Shown: piece after piece, positions 1-10,660 of the stretch
Numbering within the stretch: the stretch's first letter is position 1
How the letters are laid out: every line of letters begins with the position of its first letter
Source: an uncultured Bacteroidales bacterium
GTDB lineage: Bacteria; Bacteroidota; Bacteroidia; Bacteroidales; WCHB1-69
Direction of reading: 5' to 3'
DNA: 64,000 bases
Assembly (NCBI GenBank): GCA_937949745.1
Contig: CALECM010000060.1
Coordinates: 5,430-69,429 of the forward strand
Notes under the pieces: generated by a model
What the model was told of the DNA's origin: nothing
Databases searched by the model: none
The model's input: the letters and a program-made list of their open reading frames with translations, nothing else
Translations under genes and position numbers: made by a program

Positions 1-3000
1 CATTCGTCCGGAAACTGCTGTTTGAGACTGAGCAACATGCTGCCGGCGGAAGGCAGATTAGGCTCAAGGTTGTCTATAGCTGATTTTTTCAAATTTCCGT
101 CATAAAGAGAAGTATAATGAATATGCAGAATCACGTCGGAAACGGTGGAAAGGTCTATCTGGTCGCAACCGGCAGGAAATTCTAATTTCCAGGAACTGAT
201 TACTCCGGCGTTTTCGAACGGCAGGTACCTCTCGTCCCCGAAATTGAGTTCGAATAATCCCGAATCATTCTGGGCGCTGCTGGTACAGATCGATTGCGTG
301 GTACTTCCGCCGGTCTGGTATACGAACCTGGAATCGTTGCCAACCGGACTTTCCGGGTAGGAACCATTTGTTAAGCGGTTGTCCTTACGTATCCTGGCAG
401 AGGTTAACGTCAACATAAAGCTTACGGTAGAATACGGACCGGATACGTTGGGAATGGTAACGGAAACCGATTTGATACGCCTCATATAATGTCCCGGATA
501 ATCCATGTCGAACAGGAATTCTCCGAGTTCAAGGGTAGTCTCTTTGGTGGAAATCAGGTTGATTAATTTTTCCGGGAACATTTGAGCCAAAGAGATGTGC
601 TTGGTCAATTCCATAGTCCGCTTATTCTTGTTAAGGTAATCCGCTTCGAGGTTGTGGAGGTCGTGGATCAGTCTGTCTCCGCTTAGTAAGCCTTTTTTGA
701 GACTATCCCAGTAACCGAACTGAATGAAGTTGGTGAAATCATAGATGCCCAGTTCGTGGCGGTAGCAATTTTCCGCTTTTTTCGCCATATCGTAAGCCAG
801 TTTATAAGCCTGGAAATAAACGGTGGACAATTGGGTGATCATCCAGTTGTAAAGCGCCTCATTGGTGTATTTATCCTGGTAATACTCTTTGATGGACTGG
901 CTTTGCTCGATCTGCATTTCGAGATTTTCAAGTTCTTTTTCAGCCATCATAAGCCGGATTTCGGAAGCGGTGAGTTGTTTGTTGAGTTGTTCCAGTTCAT
1001 GGTCCGCCATTTGCGCCTGGAAAGTCCATTCTTCTTGGCGGCGCTGATAACCGGCAAGGGTGGATAAGCGTGCGGCATCCCTGTCCATGATCTGTCCCGA
1101 TCCGGAAAAACCTGTCGAAATTGCAGTCACCACATTGGCTGCGTTTTGACCTCCCGAGATAGCCGCATTACATGGGAATCCGACCTGGAATGTGGGGATG
1201 GCATGTAAAGTGGATGCTACGGACAGTAAGGTATTGGAAACGCCGTACATTACGGAAGCGGCAATTCCCAGGCCATTGGCTAATGTTTCATTGCGATTCA
1301 TGAACTCCCTGCTTTCATAGTATATTTTTTTAGCCGTGGCTGTCCTGATCAGGGTCTCGATGTTGGCAATATTTTCCTTGGCCTCGTTGATCTGCAATTT
1401 GCGCACCTGTTTTATGGCTTTTTGCATATTGATCTCCTGCGTGCTTCTCAGGATATTCAGGCTTTCGGCATCTTTCTTTTCTAACGCCGAAAGCAGTTTG
1501 TCGCCTAATTGTTTTACCTCCCCGGTAAATTCGACGGCTTTCTGTAGTATAGTCCGGAAACGGTAGTAAGGTTGCGGAGCGGTGATATCATTGAGAACAT
1601 CGCCGATGGATAATCCTGCCGCGGCAGCTTTCACCAGCATCGCCGGATCGATTGGCGGTTCGAATAACGGCAATTCCCTTACAATTCCTTCTATGTTCAT
1701 GCAATTGCGTAGTTTGAATAACCGGTCTTCCACGATATCCCATAAACCCAGCAGATTGTCATTGAACGGGATACAGAAATGATCCGCGTCTAACCGTGGC
1801 AGGGATGTTGTGATGCTTCTGCTGTTGAAAGAACTGATTGTTCGTTTACCTTGTACTTCAATAGTACGATACTCTTTTTGGGAAAGAGGTTTTACCGGCA
1901 AACTGCTTTTTACCGCCTGTTTTTGAGGAACATATCCTTTAGCTTGTCTTATATTCACGGATGTGGCCGGATTTAAATAAAATCCCGGTTCCGTAACGGT
2001 CTGGGCGGCAATACTGTTCGACAATGTTCCGGCAGAGTAGTTATAATGGATTGAACTGTCCTGTCTTTCCAGGAATCTGAACCGGTTAAGGGTATTTGTA
2101 TTCTTAAGTTTGTTGTAACTGAATAATTCCGGCTTTTCGATACTGTTTTCCGGAAGCATTACCGGACGGGGCCCTAATATCTCCGCGGCCAGCATATAAA
2201 GTAAAGTGGCTTCGTTATTGGCTTCCATGGTATCCTGCCTGAATAACTGGTCGGCCCATGCGATGAGGTTGTCGATATATTTCATCACTACGGTTCTTTG
2301 ATAGGCTACCGGACGGGTACGGGCCACCAGATGAGGTTTATACGGGTCGTTCAACCACGCATTCACTTCAGCGGCATGTTGTTCGATGTTTTTCAGGATA
2401 TCCCGGATCTGCTGCGCACTGTTTTCTTCATCCGACATAAGGAAGAAAGGCTTGGTGATCCAGAATTTTTGCGGAGATTTGTTTTTACTTTTATCTGTAG
2501 GATCAAAAATGTAATGGAACCATTTCATGGCTTCTTCGTACTTTTGATTCTGGCTCAATTTACAGGCGATGTACAGCGGCGTGTGGAAAAATAACTCCCA
2601 ATTGTAAACAGAATAGGCACCGGATAAATTGAAATCCACAACATCTTTTGCATATATGGCATTTACCAAAGACGGGTTCGCCTGGTATTCTTCAAAGAAT
2701 TCATAGGTGTTTTGCGGTGCGTAATTTTCCGGTTTTACCTGGATATTACGGTTCATCAAGCCTGGAATACCCGCCCGGTTCAACTCTTTGATAAATAAGT
2801 TTGTGTAGGGATGATAGAAAGGAGAGAATGTATATTTGCCGTCCTCTTCCGGAGGTGCGATAAAGAAAGAACGCCTTGAATCCTGGTAAAAGAAATGGCT
2901 ATAGAGGTGGGACTGCCTGATTCCGTACCATAAATTAGCGGAATTATGGAAAGCGAAGAGGAAATTAGGGTTCCTGTTGCCCGTATTAAGTAGAAGCACC

Positions 3001-6000
3001 TTTTCTGCAGTTGTATTCCGGTTTAAATAAACATTAAAGCGACCATTGTCATCCGTCTCCGTGGGATAAAGATGCGAAGCCAGCATATAAGAATAGTCAT
3101 GTATGAATTTAACATCTTTATAATTGGCCGCGAATACCGGATCAGGCCGGCTCTCTTCATCCATTTTTGCAAGGGCTGCTTCAGACTTTTCATTAATCCT
3201 TTCGGAAACAGGATGATTTATTATATCTGCAATTGCGGGACTCCCTTCGTTATATGGCTTGGCAATGTTCGCTCCCCAATCAAAACCATTAAAATTCAAT
3301 ATACTGATGGTGCGATATACATTTCCGTTAAAACAGAAGACTCCTGATAACCAAGAAGTACTATTATAGTTAATTTGATCTTTGCTGGAAAAATAAAGAT
3401 CCAGCTCGATTTCATTCCGGTCATGGATATAACGGGCGATCAACGAATATCGGGAGGAAGAATAATGGTTTAGTAATACATGTTTTTTCTGGGACCGGTT
3501 AACGGATTTCCATTTATTATTCTTTTTGGTACTCCAGCACAGCTGGATTTCGCTGTATGATATGGAAGATTCCTTATCTTTTTTGGGTGATATACTTTTT
3601 TCCGTCACCGCGATCCAGAAAAGGTGCAATTTCCGGTTGTATACCATGGGGAATACCGTATCACTGCTGATATCCAGCTCCACATTTTCCCAATGCGACC
3701 ATGTCTGGCTTTGCACATCATAATTACGATAATAGTAAGTATAGGGAATCGACTGTGTTCTGCCTATTACGTGCATTATACATTCTTTACTGGCGCCGAT
3801 GGTGAGATTATTTTCGGTTATCCCGTCGTCATAATTTATTTCTTCACGATAAACCCCGCAAATGAAAAGATTGGAAACCTCATTCATTTTTTGCAGGTAG
3901 TTCTCAAAAACGGTTTCTACATTTTCATCCGTAACCTCATTTTGGTTGAGCTCGTCTTCCAGTTCCTTGAAGAAAGGAGTTTTATCGTCCCGTAATTCAG
4001 GCTCGATCCAGTTTTCGGGATAAAGGAAGATTTTCCTGTTGGCTTCCCATAAGCGGTATTTTTTCATCCATTCCCATTGTTTCCAGTTGGTATCGTCTAC
4101 GGTAATATTCTCTTCGAGATTTAAAGAGCAACGTTGCACAAATAGCTGGATGGAATTGGTAGCCTGTACAATACGGGAAGTTTTCATGCAGGCGCTCATT
4201 TCGGTATCCAGCAGGAAATGGTTGTAAAGCGCCTTTTTATCTTTCCAGGTACCCGGATTAACAGCGATCAGATAAGAAGCCAGCGCATGGCTTTTCGCCT
4301 CCCGGATCGGTTTTTGTAGTGCCGGTAACTCTTCCAGCCACCGGTCGTTTTCATAACGGGTTTTGAGCGCGTCTTTGATCTCTTTATTCTTATTGATCAA
4401 AGCCGTTCCTGTCGCATTTTTACTCCACTCAATAAGCGTTTCTTTGGATACACCGGTAAGAGCTCTTAATCTAAAATATTCTTCTATTTTTTCATAAGTT
4501 TCCGGAAGGTAAAAAGAGCCGGCATTCCATCCGAAATACTCCCTGATAAATTTTATTTCATTAAGGTTCCATTCTTTTATCCGGCTTAAAAAATCGAGAA
4601 ATTCATTCATGTTTGAATGGTAATTCAAAGATTCAAGGATACCGGAAAATAGACTCATATTCTGTGACGTTTTTCCAAACCGTGTTTGAATTTTTGACAT
4701 TTTCAGTAAGTTCATTATTTCGGCAAAGGAGACGGAATTGGCAAAATCAAAAATTTTATTCCAGGGGAAAATATTGGTTGAATAACCCATCCCTATTGTA
4801 GTGATGATATCTTCCTCCTTAATTTCAATTTTTTTAATAACAGTAAAACATTGATGGAATGCCGTGACCATTTTTTCTATTTCAATGGTATCGGAGAAAT
4901 CACTTGCCAGTATAAATTCGAAAAGAAGAGTGAAGGATAAGTCAGGAGACGATACAGGGATATAAAACATATTCTCGGCCATATTCATTGAAATGTCATA
5001 AAATTCGGCAATGGCATTTTGAATTCCGATAGCCTTGGAAATCATGTTGGATAACATAATCATTATGTTGTATCTCGTTTTCAAATTTGTGTTATCCACA
5101 TTCGGGTAAGGATATAGGTTTTCAAGTGCAACAAATCTGTATAAAAGCAATATATTAGGGAACAAAGGATATAATTGTTGGGGAAGTTCTTTCTCCGTAA
5201 TATCGTTCCCGTCTTTATCATAGCGGTACCAGGAACATTCTGTGAATTGGAGGATTTCCTCTATTTTTTCAGGACTGCTCATAATGCCGTTATCCATCAG
5301 GAATTGCTTGAACTGATCTTTAAATTCAGGTGTGGCGGTAATACGATCTCCGTCTGTAACCAGATCATTATCGGTAAATTCAGGTAATACGGGGCCTTCT
5401 ACACTGATTTTTAATTTTTCAATTAGCGGTTTCATCTCTTCCCGGCTCAGCCTGGGATTTTCTTTTCCTGAAAAATTGGAAGTCAGGTATTGATAGTCTT
5501 CCATCGTGAGGGGGAATTCTTTAGCATCTTTTAATGCCGCAACTAATCCGGTTAAGGAAGTCTGTCCCGTAATATCAGACCAGATTTTATACTCTTTGGC
5601 CGACAATCCTGTTTTTTTCAGGATAATAGTTAATTTAAAAAATCGGCTTAATGAGGCAAGGTCGATTATCGGTGAGTTAGGATCTATTATAAGTGACTCC
5701 AGCTCATCAAAATCTTCTTTTTTTAGGGTAAGGGAAGCGGCCAGCAGATCCTTATCCGTTTGATCCGGCGTAAAGGTGTTTCCGGCTTTAATGTCTTCTA
5801 ATTTTTGACTCACCGGATTGGAGAGTGCGGCATTAAGGAAGATCCTGTCATAGAGGCAATTCTTTTCTTTGCCGTTTTCATATTCGTTATAGATATTGAT
5901 GTTTTCTTCATAACCCGCAACCAATAATTCATCACACGAAAGACCCGATAATTGTTGCTCTTGCCTGAATTTTTTGAAATTGCAAAGGGTATATTCGTTC

Positions 6001-8813
6001 AATGAATCTAAATGACCACCCTGTTGTACCGCTACATTGCTTTTCAGCATCATGTTCAATTCCCACATTTTCCATCCGGATTTTTTCCAGAAACGGATAA
6101 AACGGTGGGCCCGGTCAAACGCGTAACTGTCCCCCTTGATGACCTTACCTTTGGTCGAACATTCCGCCGTAAGTCCCGGAGAAGTAAGGCCAATCCAGTC
6201 CGAAGCCAGTATATCCAGCACTTCGGCTGTGGAAAGTCCGCTGTCTTTTTTAAAATTCTCGATAGACATATTGGATATTCCGCCGTTCCGCCACGCATCG
6301 TTACGAATATTGATCTTATTTCCCTGGAACAAAATATCTTCCGGATACCGGGCTGTTATGATCTCTTTATCCATCTGGGTCATTTCGAAATATTCCGCGG
6401 CAATATCCATTTCACTGGCATCATTACCCACCCGGAATGTTTTCATCAGCTCGTGATGCTTAATTCCCATTTTATCCAGGTAAGCGCGTATTTCCGTATG
6501 GTAAAGATCAAAAGAGGCAAATAAAGGATACACTTTATCCAAAAGCATGTCGTATGCGTTCTTCTCGCCGTTTTCGGTATTACAGGACAAAATGTGTTCG
6601 GGGAAAGCCAGTAATTGTTTTGTCTCCAAAGTGGTCTGGCATTGTGATATATCTCTTTTATAATTTGGGATCTCCAATTGTAATACGGCTTCTTCCAGGA
6701 CTTCACATACAAGATCGATATAAGGAAGCATGGTGTTGGTATTCTGGGCGTTCAGGTAGATATTGCTGATATCGGGACGCCTTTTGTCTAGGAAATCCCT
6801 TACGGAATACCGGGTATCCTCACTTTTGCGGTCGTCCAGAAAAGTGAGCAGATCGAGCAGGTAGGCCGGAGCTCCGTAGACCGAGTTGTCATGGGAGCAT
6901 TCACAGTAATCGGTGCTCCCGAACAACGCTTCTATATCCGGGAATTCGTTACCCAGTTCTTTTTTCAATAATTCGATATTGTATTTTTGGGTCATAGCCG
7001 GAGCATCCTTAAAAAAAGTACTGTTGAGGGTAGTATAGGCTATAAGGGCATTTCCGTAACGGGCGCTGGCAGCTTCGTATATTTTATCGATCTCGTTCTG
7101 GTTCAGTTCCGTAGCCACCATTTTCGTGAGTTGTTCCTTTCCCATATGGTAAACCTGTCCGGCGTTTGTAATATCGTGCTTCAATAGTGCATTGGCGGCT
7201 TCAGGATTTGGAGTGATACGGTATACCTGCTGAATGGTTTTCATTTCGCCCGCGATCTTTTCATCGTCAATGTTGAAATCTTCAACCCGGTTGTTCAACA
7301 GATTTTTGTCCGGATATTTATCCAATGCGGATTTGATTTCGCCTATGTGAGAGAATTTTCCGCTTTCACTGAGCAGGTCGAGGGTAGACTCCTGCGGATA
7401 TAGTTCCTTCAAATTTTTCATAATGAAAGCCGCATATTCATCCTTCGACCGGAAATCTTCCGGATATGTGGTTTTGTCCAGGATTTCGTTCCAGAAATAT
7501 TTCGTTTCTGTCAATAAATGCCTTACAGTTGTTTCAGTAGTATGAGCGTAATATAAATGGGAGATTACCGGAATATAATTCCTGGTGATGCGACTGACCA
7601 TAAAAAGATAAATCACCCGGTCTATTACCTGGGAAGTATATTTTTTCCTGTAAGTTTCGTTTCCGACGGTTTCGATAAACAGGCTGAAATCTTTAATATT
7701 TTCGACGAAAAGTTTACCGATCTCTTTTTTAGCTTCAGGGTTATTTGAAATGGTGACCGGAGCCAGGCTCAGAAGGGAATCTAAGGAGACTTCTCCTTCC
7801 AGTAAAGGAAGGTTCAAAAGTTTACTATCCAAAAGTTCTCTCCACATAAGAAGCATATGATTTGAACCACTCATATAGTTACCAGAGATATAATTCTCTT
7901 TAAATGCATTCAATATAATTTCCGCCAAGGAATTTTCAGGTAATAAAAGTAGCCCGCTGTAAATAATGTCCGCTACTTTTTTTAAATACGTTTCCCATTC
8001 GTATGCATTCATCTGGCTCACCTCTTCGGTAAAGAGTTTGATGGGCATATTAGTCGGGTAATTCTGATATAATATTCCAAAAGTCATGTCGAAATAATCC
8101 TGCACCACCACCATTTTAGATAAGATTAATTTTGTGATGGCCTCAGTATCAAACCCGGTCACGGAGCTGAGTTCAACGATGTTCTTAGGAGTTAGTTTTA
8201 ACCATTCATCGTAATATATATTGTTTTCTGCCAGTTTATCCGTTAATAGTTTATATGTCGAATCCGTATTGGATTTGAACGCCCCGGAATTAATATTAAA
8301 GATATGTTCCTTTTCGGTGACCAGTATTTTTTCTTTTTCGATTATGGGATTTTCCGCTTGCTTCACATCAACGGCTATACACAGGGGTGAAGAAGGCAGC
8401 ACGGGTTCCTTATGATAGAATCGATAACTTCCGTCTTCCAGTGTCGGTGCACTTCCTAAGCTGTTGTAATCAAAAGAGCCGCTCGCATTATTATACTTAG
8501 TGGTAAAAAATGATACTTCGAGATCTTTAACAGGAATTCCGTTCATATTTTTGACGTAACCCCATATCACGCCGGAATTTTCCAGTAGGTTATTGATCAC
8601 GGCAATTGTAGCGGCATCCGGCAGGGAAGAATCCGGTAAAAAATGATTAGCCCTGAATTTTTGCAACGCAGCAATCGTACTGTTACCGTACAATCTGTCG
8701 TCTGTTTCGGTTTCGTTGATACCGTAGCCTAAAAAAGTTAAGCCTTGTTGTAAAAGATAAACATGTTCCTTGTTGGTAGAAACGAAATTTTCGGGAATAG
8801 AGAATTCTTTCAT
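1..8813 (-). CDS. Tc toxin subunit A (TcA/TcdA-like), 3' end off the left edge
   Basis: This is an uninterrupted minus-strand frame of 2937 codons from the ATG at 8813 to the window edge. Family knowledge: TcA subunits form a pentameric bell that binds host cells and injects the TcB-TcC toxin cocoon. Seen: residues about 1-72 look like a peptidoglycan-binding helical module (LQQGLTFLGYGI...STIAALQKFR), and 74-140 like a transthyretin/CnaB-type beta domain. Residues 634-656 carry the VRP1-type motif SVYGAPAYLLDLL. Residues 1580-1620 carry the ABC-toxin motif YRLWEANRKIFLYPENW. Residues 2355-2375 carry LWDIVEDRLFKLRNCMNI, typical of the TcA C-terminal part. Residues 2600-2690 form a long coiled coil, and near 2850 is FNFGDERYLPFENAG of the TcB-binding end. 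By comparison with TcdA only a few dozen residues are missing. No Shine-Dalgarno box is visible. Longer than TcdA1 (about 2500 aa) because of the N-terminal modules. No TcB/TcC gene is in view. The family call is strong; host and target are unknown. Confidence 0.93.
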   Translation of the reverse strand, partial: MKEFSIPENFVSTNKEHVYLLQQGLTFLGYGINETETDDRLYGNSTIAALQKFRANHFLPDSSLPDAATIAVINNLLENSGVIWGYVKNMNGIPVKDLEVSFFTTKYNNASGSFDYNSLGSAPTLEDGSYRFYHKEPVLPSSPLCIAVDVKQAENPIIEKEKILVTEKEHIFNINSGAFKSNTDSTYKLLTDKLAENNIYYDEWLKLTPKNIVELSSVTGFDTEAITKLILSKMVVVQDYFDMTFGILYQNYPTNMPIKLFTEEVSQMNAYEWETYLKKVADIIYSGLLLLPENSLAEIILNAFKENYISGNYMSGSNHMLLMWRELLDSKLLNLPLLEGEVSLDSLLSLAPVTISNNPEAKKEIGKLFVENIKDFSLFIETVGNETYRKKYTSQVIDRVIYLFMVSRITRNYIPVISHLYYAHTTETTVRHLLTETKYFWNEILDKTTYPEDFRSKDEYAAFIMKNLKELYPQESTLDLLSESGKFSHIGEIKSALDKYPDKNLLNNRVEDFNIDDEKIAGEMKTIQQVYRITPNPEAANALLKHDITNAGQVYHMGKEQLTKMVATELNQNEIDKIYEAASARYGNALIAYTTLNSTFFKDAPAMTQKYNIELLKKELGNEFPDIEALFGSTDYCECSHDNSVYGAPAYLLDLLTFLDDRKSEDTRYSVRDFLDKRRPDISNIYLNAQNTNTMLPYIDLVCEVLEEAVLQLEIPNYKRDISQCQTTLETKQLLAFPEHILSCNTENGEKNAYDMLLDKVYPLFASFDLYHTEIRAYLDKMGIKHHELMKTFRVGNDASEMDIAAEYFEMTQMDKEIITARYPEDILFQGNKINIRNDAWRNGGISNMSIENFKKDSGLSTAEVLDILASDWIGLTSPGLTAECSTKGKVIKGDSYAFDRAHRFIRFWKKSGWKMWELNMMLKSNVAVQQGGHLDSLNEYTLCNFKKFRQEQQLSGLSCDELLVAGYEENINIYNEYENGKEKNCLYDRIFLNAALSNPVSQKLEDIKAGNTFTPDQTDKDLLAASLTLKKEDFDELESLIIDPNSPIIDLASLSRFFKLTIILKKTGLSAKEYKIWSDITGQTSLTGLVAALKDAKEFPLTMEDYQYLTSNFSGKENPRLSREEMKPLIEKLKISVEGPVLPEFTDNDLVTDGDRITATPEFKDQFKQFLMDNGIMSSPEKIEEILQFTECSWYRYDKDGNDITEKELPQQLYPLFPNILLLYRFVALENLYPYPNVDNTNLKTRYNIMIMLSNMISKAIGIQNAIAEFYDISMNMAENMFYIPVSSPDLSFTLLFEFILASDFSDTIEIEKMVTAFHQCFTVIKKIEIKEEDIITTIGMGYSTNIFPWNKIFDFANSVSFAEIMNLLKMSKIQTRFGKTSQNMSLFSGILESLNYHSNMNEFLDFLSRIKEWNLNEIKFIREYFGWNAGSFYLPETYEKIEEYFRLRALTGVSKETLIEWSKNATGTALINKNKEIKDALKTRYENDRWLEELPALQKPIREAKSHALASYLIAVNPGTWKDKKALYNHFLLDTEMSACMKTSRIVQATNSIQLFVQRCSLNLEENITVDDTNWKQWEWMKKYRLWEANRKIFLYPENWIEPELRDDKTPFFKELEDELNQNEVTDENVETVFENYLQKMNEVSNLFICGVYREEINYDDGITENNLTIGASKECIMHVIGRTQSIPYTYYYRNYDVQSQTWSHWENVELDISSDTVFPMVYNRKLHLFWIAVTEKSISPKKDKESSISYSEIQLCWSTKKNNKWKSVNRSQKKHVLLNHYSSSRYSLIARYIHDRNEIELDLYFSSKDQINYNSTSWLSGVFCFNGNVYRTISILNFNGFDWGANIAKPYNEGSPAIADIINHPVSERINEKSEAALAKMDEESRPDPVFAANYKDVKFIHDYSYMLASHLYPTETDDNGRFNVYLNRNTTAEKVLLLNTGNRNPNFLFAFHNSANLWYGIRQSHLYSHFFYQDSRRSFFIAPPEEDGKYTFSPFYHPYTNLFIKELNRAGIPGLMNRNIQVKPENYAPQNTYEFFEEYQANPSLVNAIYAKDVVDFNLSGAYSVYNWELFFHTPLYIACKLSQNQKYEEAMKWFHYIFDPTDKSKNKSPQKFWITKPFFLMSDEENSAQQIRDILKNIEQHAAEVNAWLNDPYKPHLVARTRPVAYQRTVVMKYIDNLIAWADQLFRQDTMEANNEATLLYMLAAEILGPRPVMLPENSIEKPELFSYNKLKNTNTLNRFRFLERQDSSIHYNYSAGTLSNSIAAQTVTEPGFYLNPATSVNIRQAKGYVPQKQAVKSSLPVKPLSQKEYRTIEVQGKRTISSFNSRSITTSLPRLDADHFCIPFNDNLLGLWDIVEDRLFKLRNCMNIEGIVRELPLFEPPIDPAMLVKAAAAGLSIGDVLNDITAPQPYYRFRTILQKAVEFTGEVKQLGDKLLSALEKKDAESLNILRSTQEINMQKAIKQVRKLQINEAKENIANIETLIRTATAKKIYYESREFMNRNETLANGLGIAASVMYGVSNTLLSVASTLHAIPTFQVGFPCNAAISGGQNAANVVTAISTGFSGSGQIMDRDAARLSTLAGYQRRQEEWTFQAQMADHELEQLNKQLTASEIRLMMAEKELENLEMQIEQSQSIKEYYQDKYTNEALYNWMITQLSTVYFQAYKLAYDMAKKAENCYRHELGIYDFTNFIQFGYWDSLKKGLLSGDRLIHDLHNLEADYLNKNKRTMELTKHISLAQMFPEKLINLISTKETTLELGEFLFDMDYPGHYMRRIKSVSVTIPNVSGPYSTVSFMLTLTSARIRKDNRLTNGSYPESPVGNDSRFVYQTGGSTTQSICTSSAQNDSGLFELNFGDERYLPFENAGVISSWKLEFPAGCDQIDLSTVSDVILHIHYTSLYDGNLKKSAIDNLEPNLPSAGSMLLSLKQQFPDE

Positions 8814-9267
8814 AGAATAATATTATTGATAAAAATTTGAATTTATGATAATCGGCTGTCGATCAAATACAATCATGAATATGAATTGCCGATGGATACC
8901 ATGGAATTAACTTTGCAAAAAAACTATATTCCACTTAATTGTATTGCGTTGTAACTCCTGAGTTATTGGCGACTTATAGACATTATTTGGCTTAATTACA
9001 TTAATGTGGAAGATAATTAGCGGATCATCTCGGTTAGGTTAGGAAATGTTTTAATTCAGGCGTATAACAAGATCATAACTCCGTCTTCCGGACATGGGAT
9101 GATTTTCAATAAATTCGTTTTTTTGCCTGTCAGATTTATCACCATTCCTGTCCGGAATTATCTGCTATAAAATCTTCATTTATATACAAATCCACACTTA
9201 TAGATGAGTATGATGTAGCGTATGAGTCTGATATAAATAGAACTATAAACCAATAAATATTTTAAGA
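8814..9267. other. Divergent intergenic region between TcA gene and fibre cassette
   Basis: This 454-bp AT-rich gap separates two divergently transcribed units, so it must hold promoters for both. On the minus strand, CAAATACA at 8864-8871 (read TGTATTTG) matches the Bacteroidota -7 box TAnnTTTG with one mismatch and lies about 50 bases before the TcA start. No convincing -33 box goes with it. On the plus side no good -7 box was found before 9268. No coding sequence was seen. Confidence 0.35.
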
Positions 9268-10473
9268 ATGAATAATTATATCGAGCAAGAAAACGGCGGA
9301 AATAATCCAAACATTGAATTTGATAGCGCAAATAACGGAGCTGTAGATATATGGTCACAGGCCTCAACGGATAACGAAACTATATCGTCCCTCTACTGTG
9401 ATTGTCCTTTAAGCCATGACCTGCGGGATATATCAGGCAGGGAAAACCACCTCTCCAGCCAAGCGGCGCCTACATTCGTTCCGGATCCAGAAAATGCTTC
9501 CGGAAGAGTACTGAGTCTGGTCCCTTCGGAAGATGGAACTGTCATAACCATGGAATTGACATCATTGGATTACCAGGCCAATATCATGGAATTCGATTTC
9601 TATATTTCCAAAGAAGGAATGGAGGAATTGAGCATCATATCAGGTCCTTATGCTCCCCTTATTATCCCTGACAACGTTATTCCCGCAGAGACCTGGGTGA
9701 GGTTAAGGGTTGAAAATCTGCAGGATAAGAGCGTGATACAACTTATTCAAATTAATACCGGGACGATACTGAAACGGGAAGAAGAAAGAATTTTCCTGCC
9801 CCGTGCCGCCAATAACCGTTTGGTAATCGGGTATTGCGGTTGGAAAGGAAAAGCTTTAAAAGGGTATTTAAGGAATTTTAGGATCTTCACTACGGGTACT
9901 TTACTATTCCATGCACCGCTAACGGAAAACCTGACGGACCTTGTAAATAATGTTCCGGCGATAACGACCGCAACGCCTTCTGTCGATATCAACAGAGGCG
10001 TTCGCCTGAAAGGTGCCGGGAAAAACACCAGTGTACTCCGTTTTGATATGAGCGGAACACCTTATGTGGAAAGACTAAGATCTGCCAAAAGCTGGACAAT
10101 CGAATTTTTCCTGAATATCATAAAATACCCGTCTTCCAATAACCATGTTTCTATTTGCAGTTTCGGATATCAATATATCTGGGAGTCAAAAAATACGTTG
10201 GATGTGATCTATCTGACACGGGACTCGACAAGAAAATTACATATTCCTCAAGGAATTGAAAGAAAAATGAAAGCGATCTATGACGGATCCGCTATCCGGA
10301 TCTATTTCGACAATGTATTCGTGCACGAAGAAGTTACGGATCGTTATAACCCTTCCTTATCTTTTACCGAAGACAACAAATATGTAAACAATATTTCTTT
10401 ATGTTCCCAGGCCTGGGTGGATAGTGACCGGGTGGAAGCCTGGATAAGGGATCTTCGGATTTATGCTAAATAA
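9268..10473 (+). CDS. LamG/concanavalin A-like lectin protein, two domains
   Basis: 401 residues with no signal peptide or membrane segment. Two LamG-like beta-sandwich halves can be seen: residues about 40-215 (start CDCPLSHDLRDISGRENHL, end GWKGKALKGYLRNFRIF) and about 215-401 (start LLFHAPLTENLTDL, containing SWTIEFFLNI and ending EAWIRDLRIYAK). The pattern of a short 'displayed' N-terminus, DISGRENH, and a final W/Y-x-R-F strand is that of LamG/pentraxin-type jelly-roll domains, which usually bind sugars or proteins. The first half is clearly paralogous to the next gene. Lack of a secretion signal fits a particle-borne or phage-tail-like protein rather than a classical envelope lectin; that is inference. 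First gene of a same-strand cassette that diverges from the TcA gene. Confidence 0.7.
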   Translation: MNNYIEQENGGNNPNIEFDSANNGAVDIWSQASTDNETISSLYCDCPLSHDLRDISGRENHLSSQAAPTFVPDPENASGRVLSLVPSEDGTVITMELTSLDYQANIMEFDFYISKEGMEELSIISGPYAPLIIPDNVIPAETWVRLRVENLQDKSVIQLIQINTGTILKREEERIFLPRAANNRLVIGYCGWKGKALKGYLRNFRIFTTGTLLFHAPLTENLTDLVNNVPAITTATPSVDINRGVRLKGAGKNTSVLRFDMSGTPYVERLRSAKSWTIEFFLNIIKYPSSNNHVSICSFGYQYIWESKNTLDVIYLTRDSTRKLHIPQGIERKMKAIYDGSAIRIYFDNVFVHEEVTDRYNPSLSFTEDNKYVNNISLCSQAWVDSDRVEAWIRDLRIYAK

Positions 10474-10660
10474 TCCAAAGATTTCACTTCATATTTATCA
10501 GTCAATATTATTTGATGGTTGGCCCGGCACCTTATAGATACAATCTGTAAAAAATTGTTGAGATTTTTTGAAAGCCGTAATGGGATATAATATCCGGTGC
10601 AATACAGGTTCGATATTAAAATTCACTCTATTAATGATTAAAACTAAATTCAATACTCTT

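Noticed and set aside
6012..6524. 170-codon plus-strand frame inside the toxin gene, and about twenty shorter ones across 0-8.4 kb
   Set aside because: They are antisense to a continuous 2937-codon frame with clear TcA motifs and have no family resemblance.
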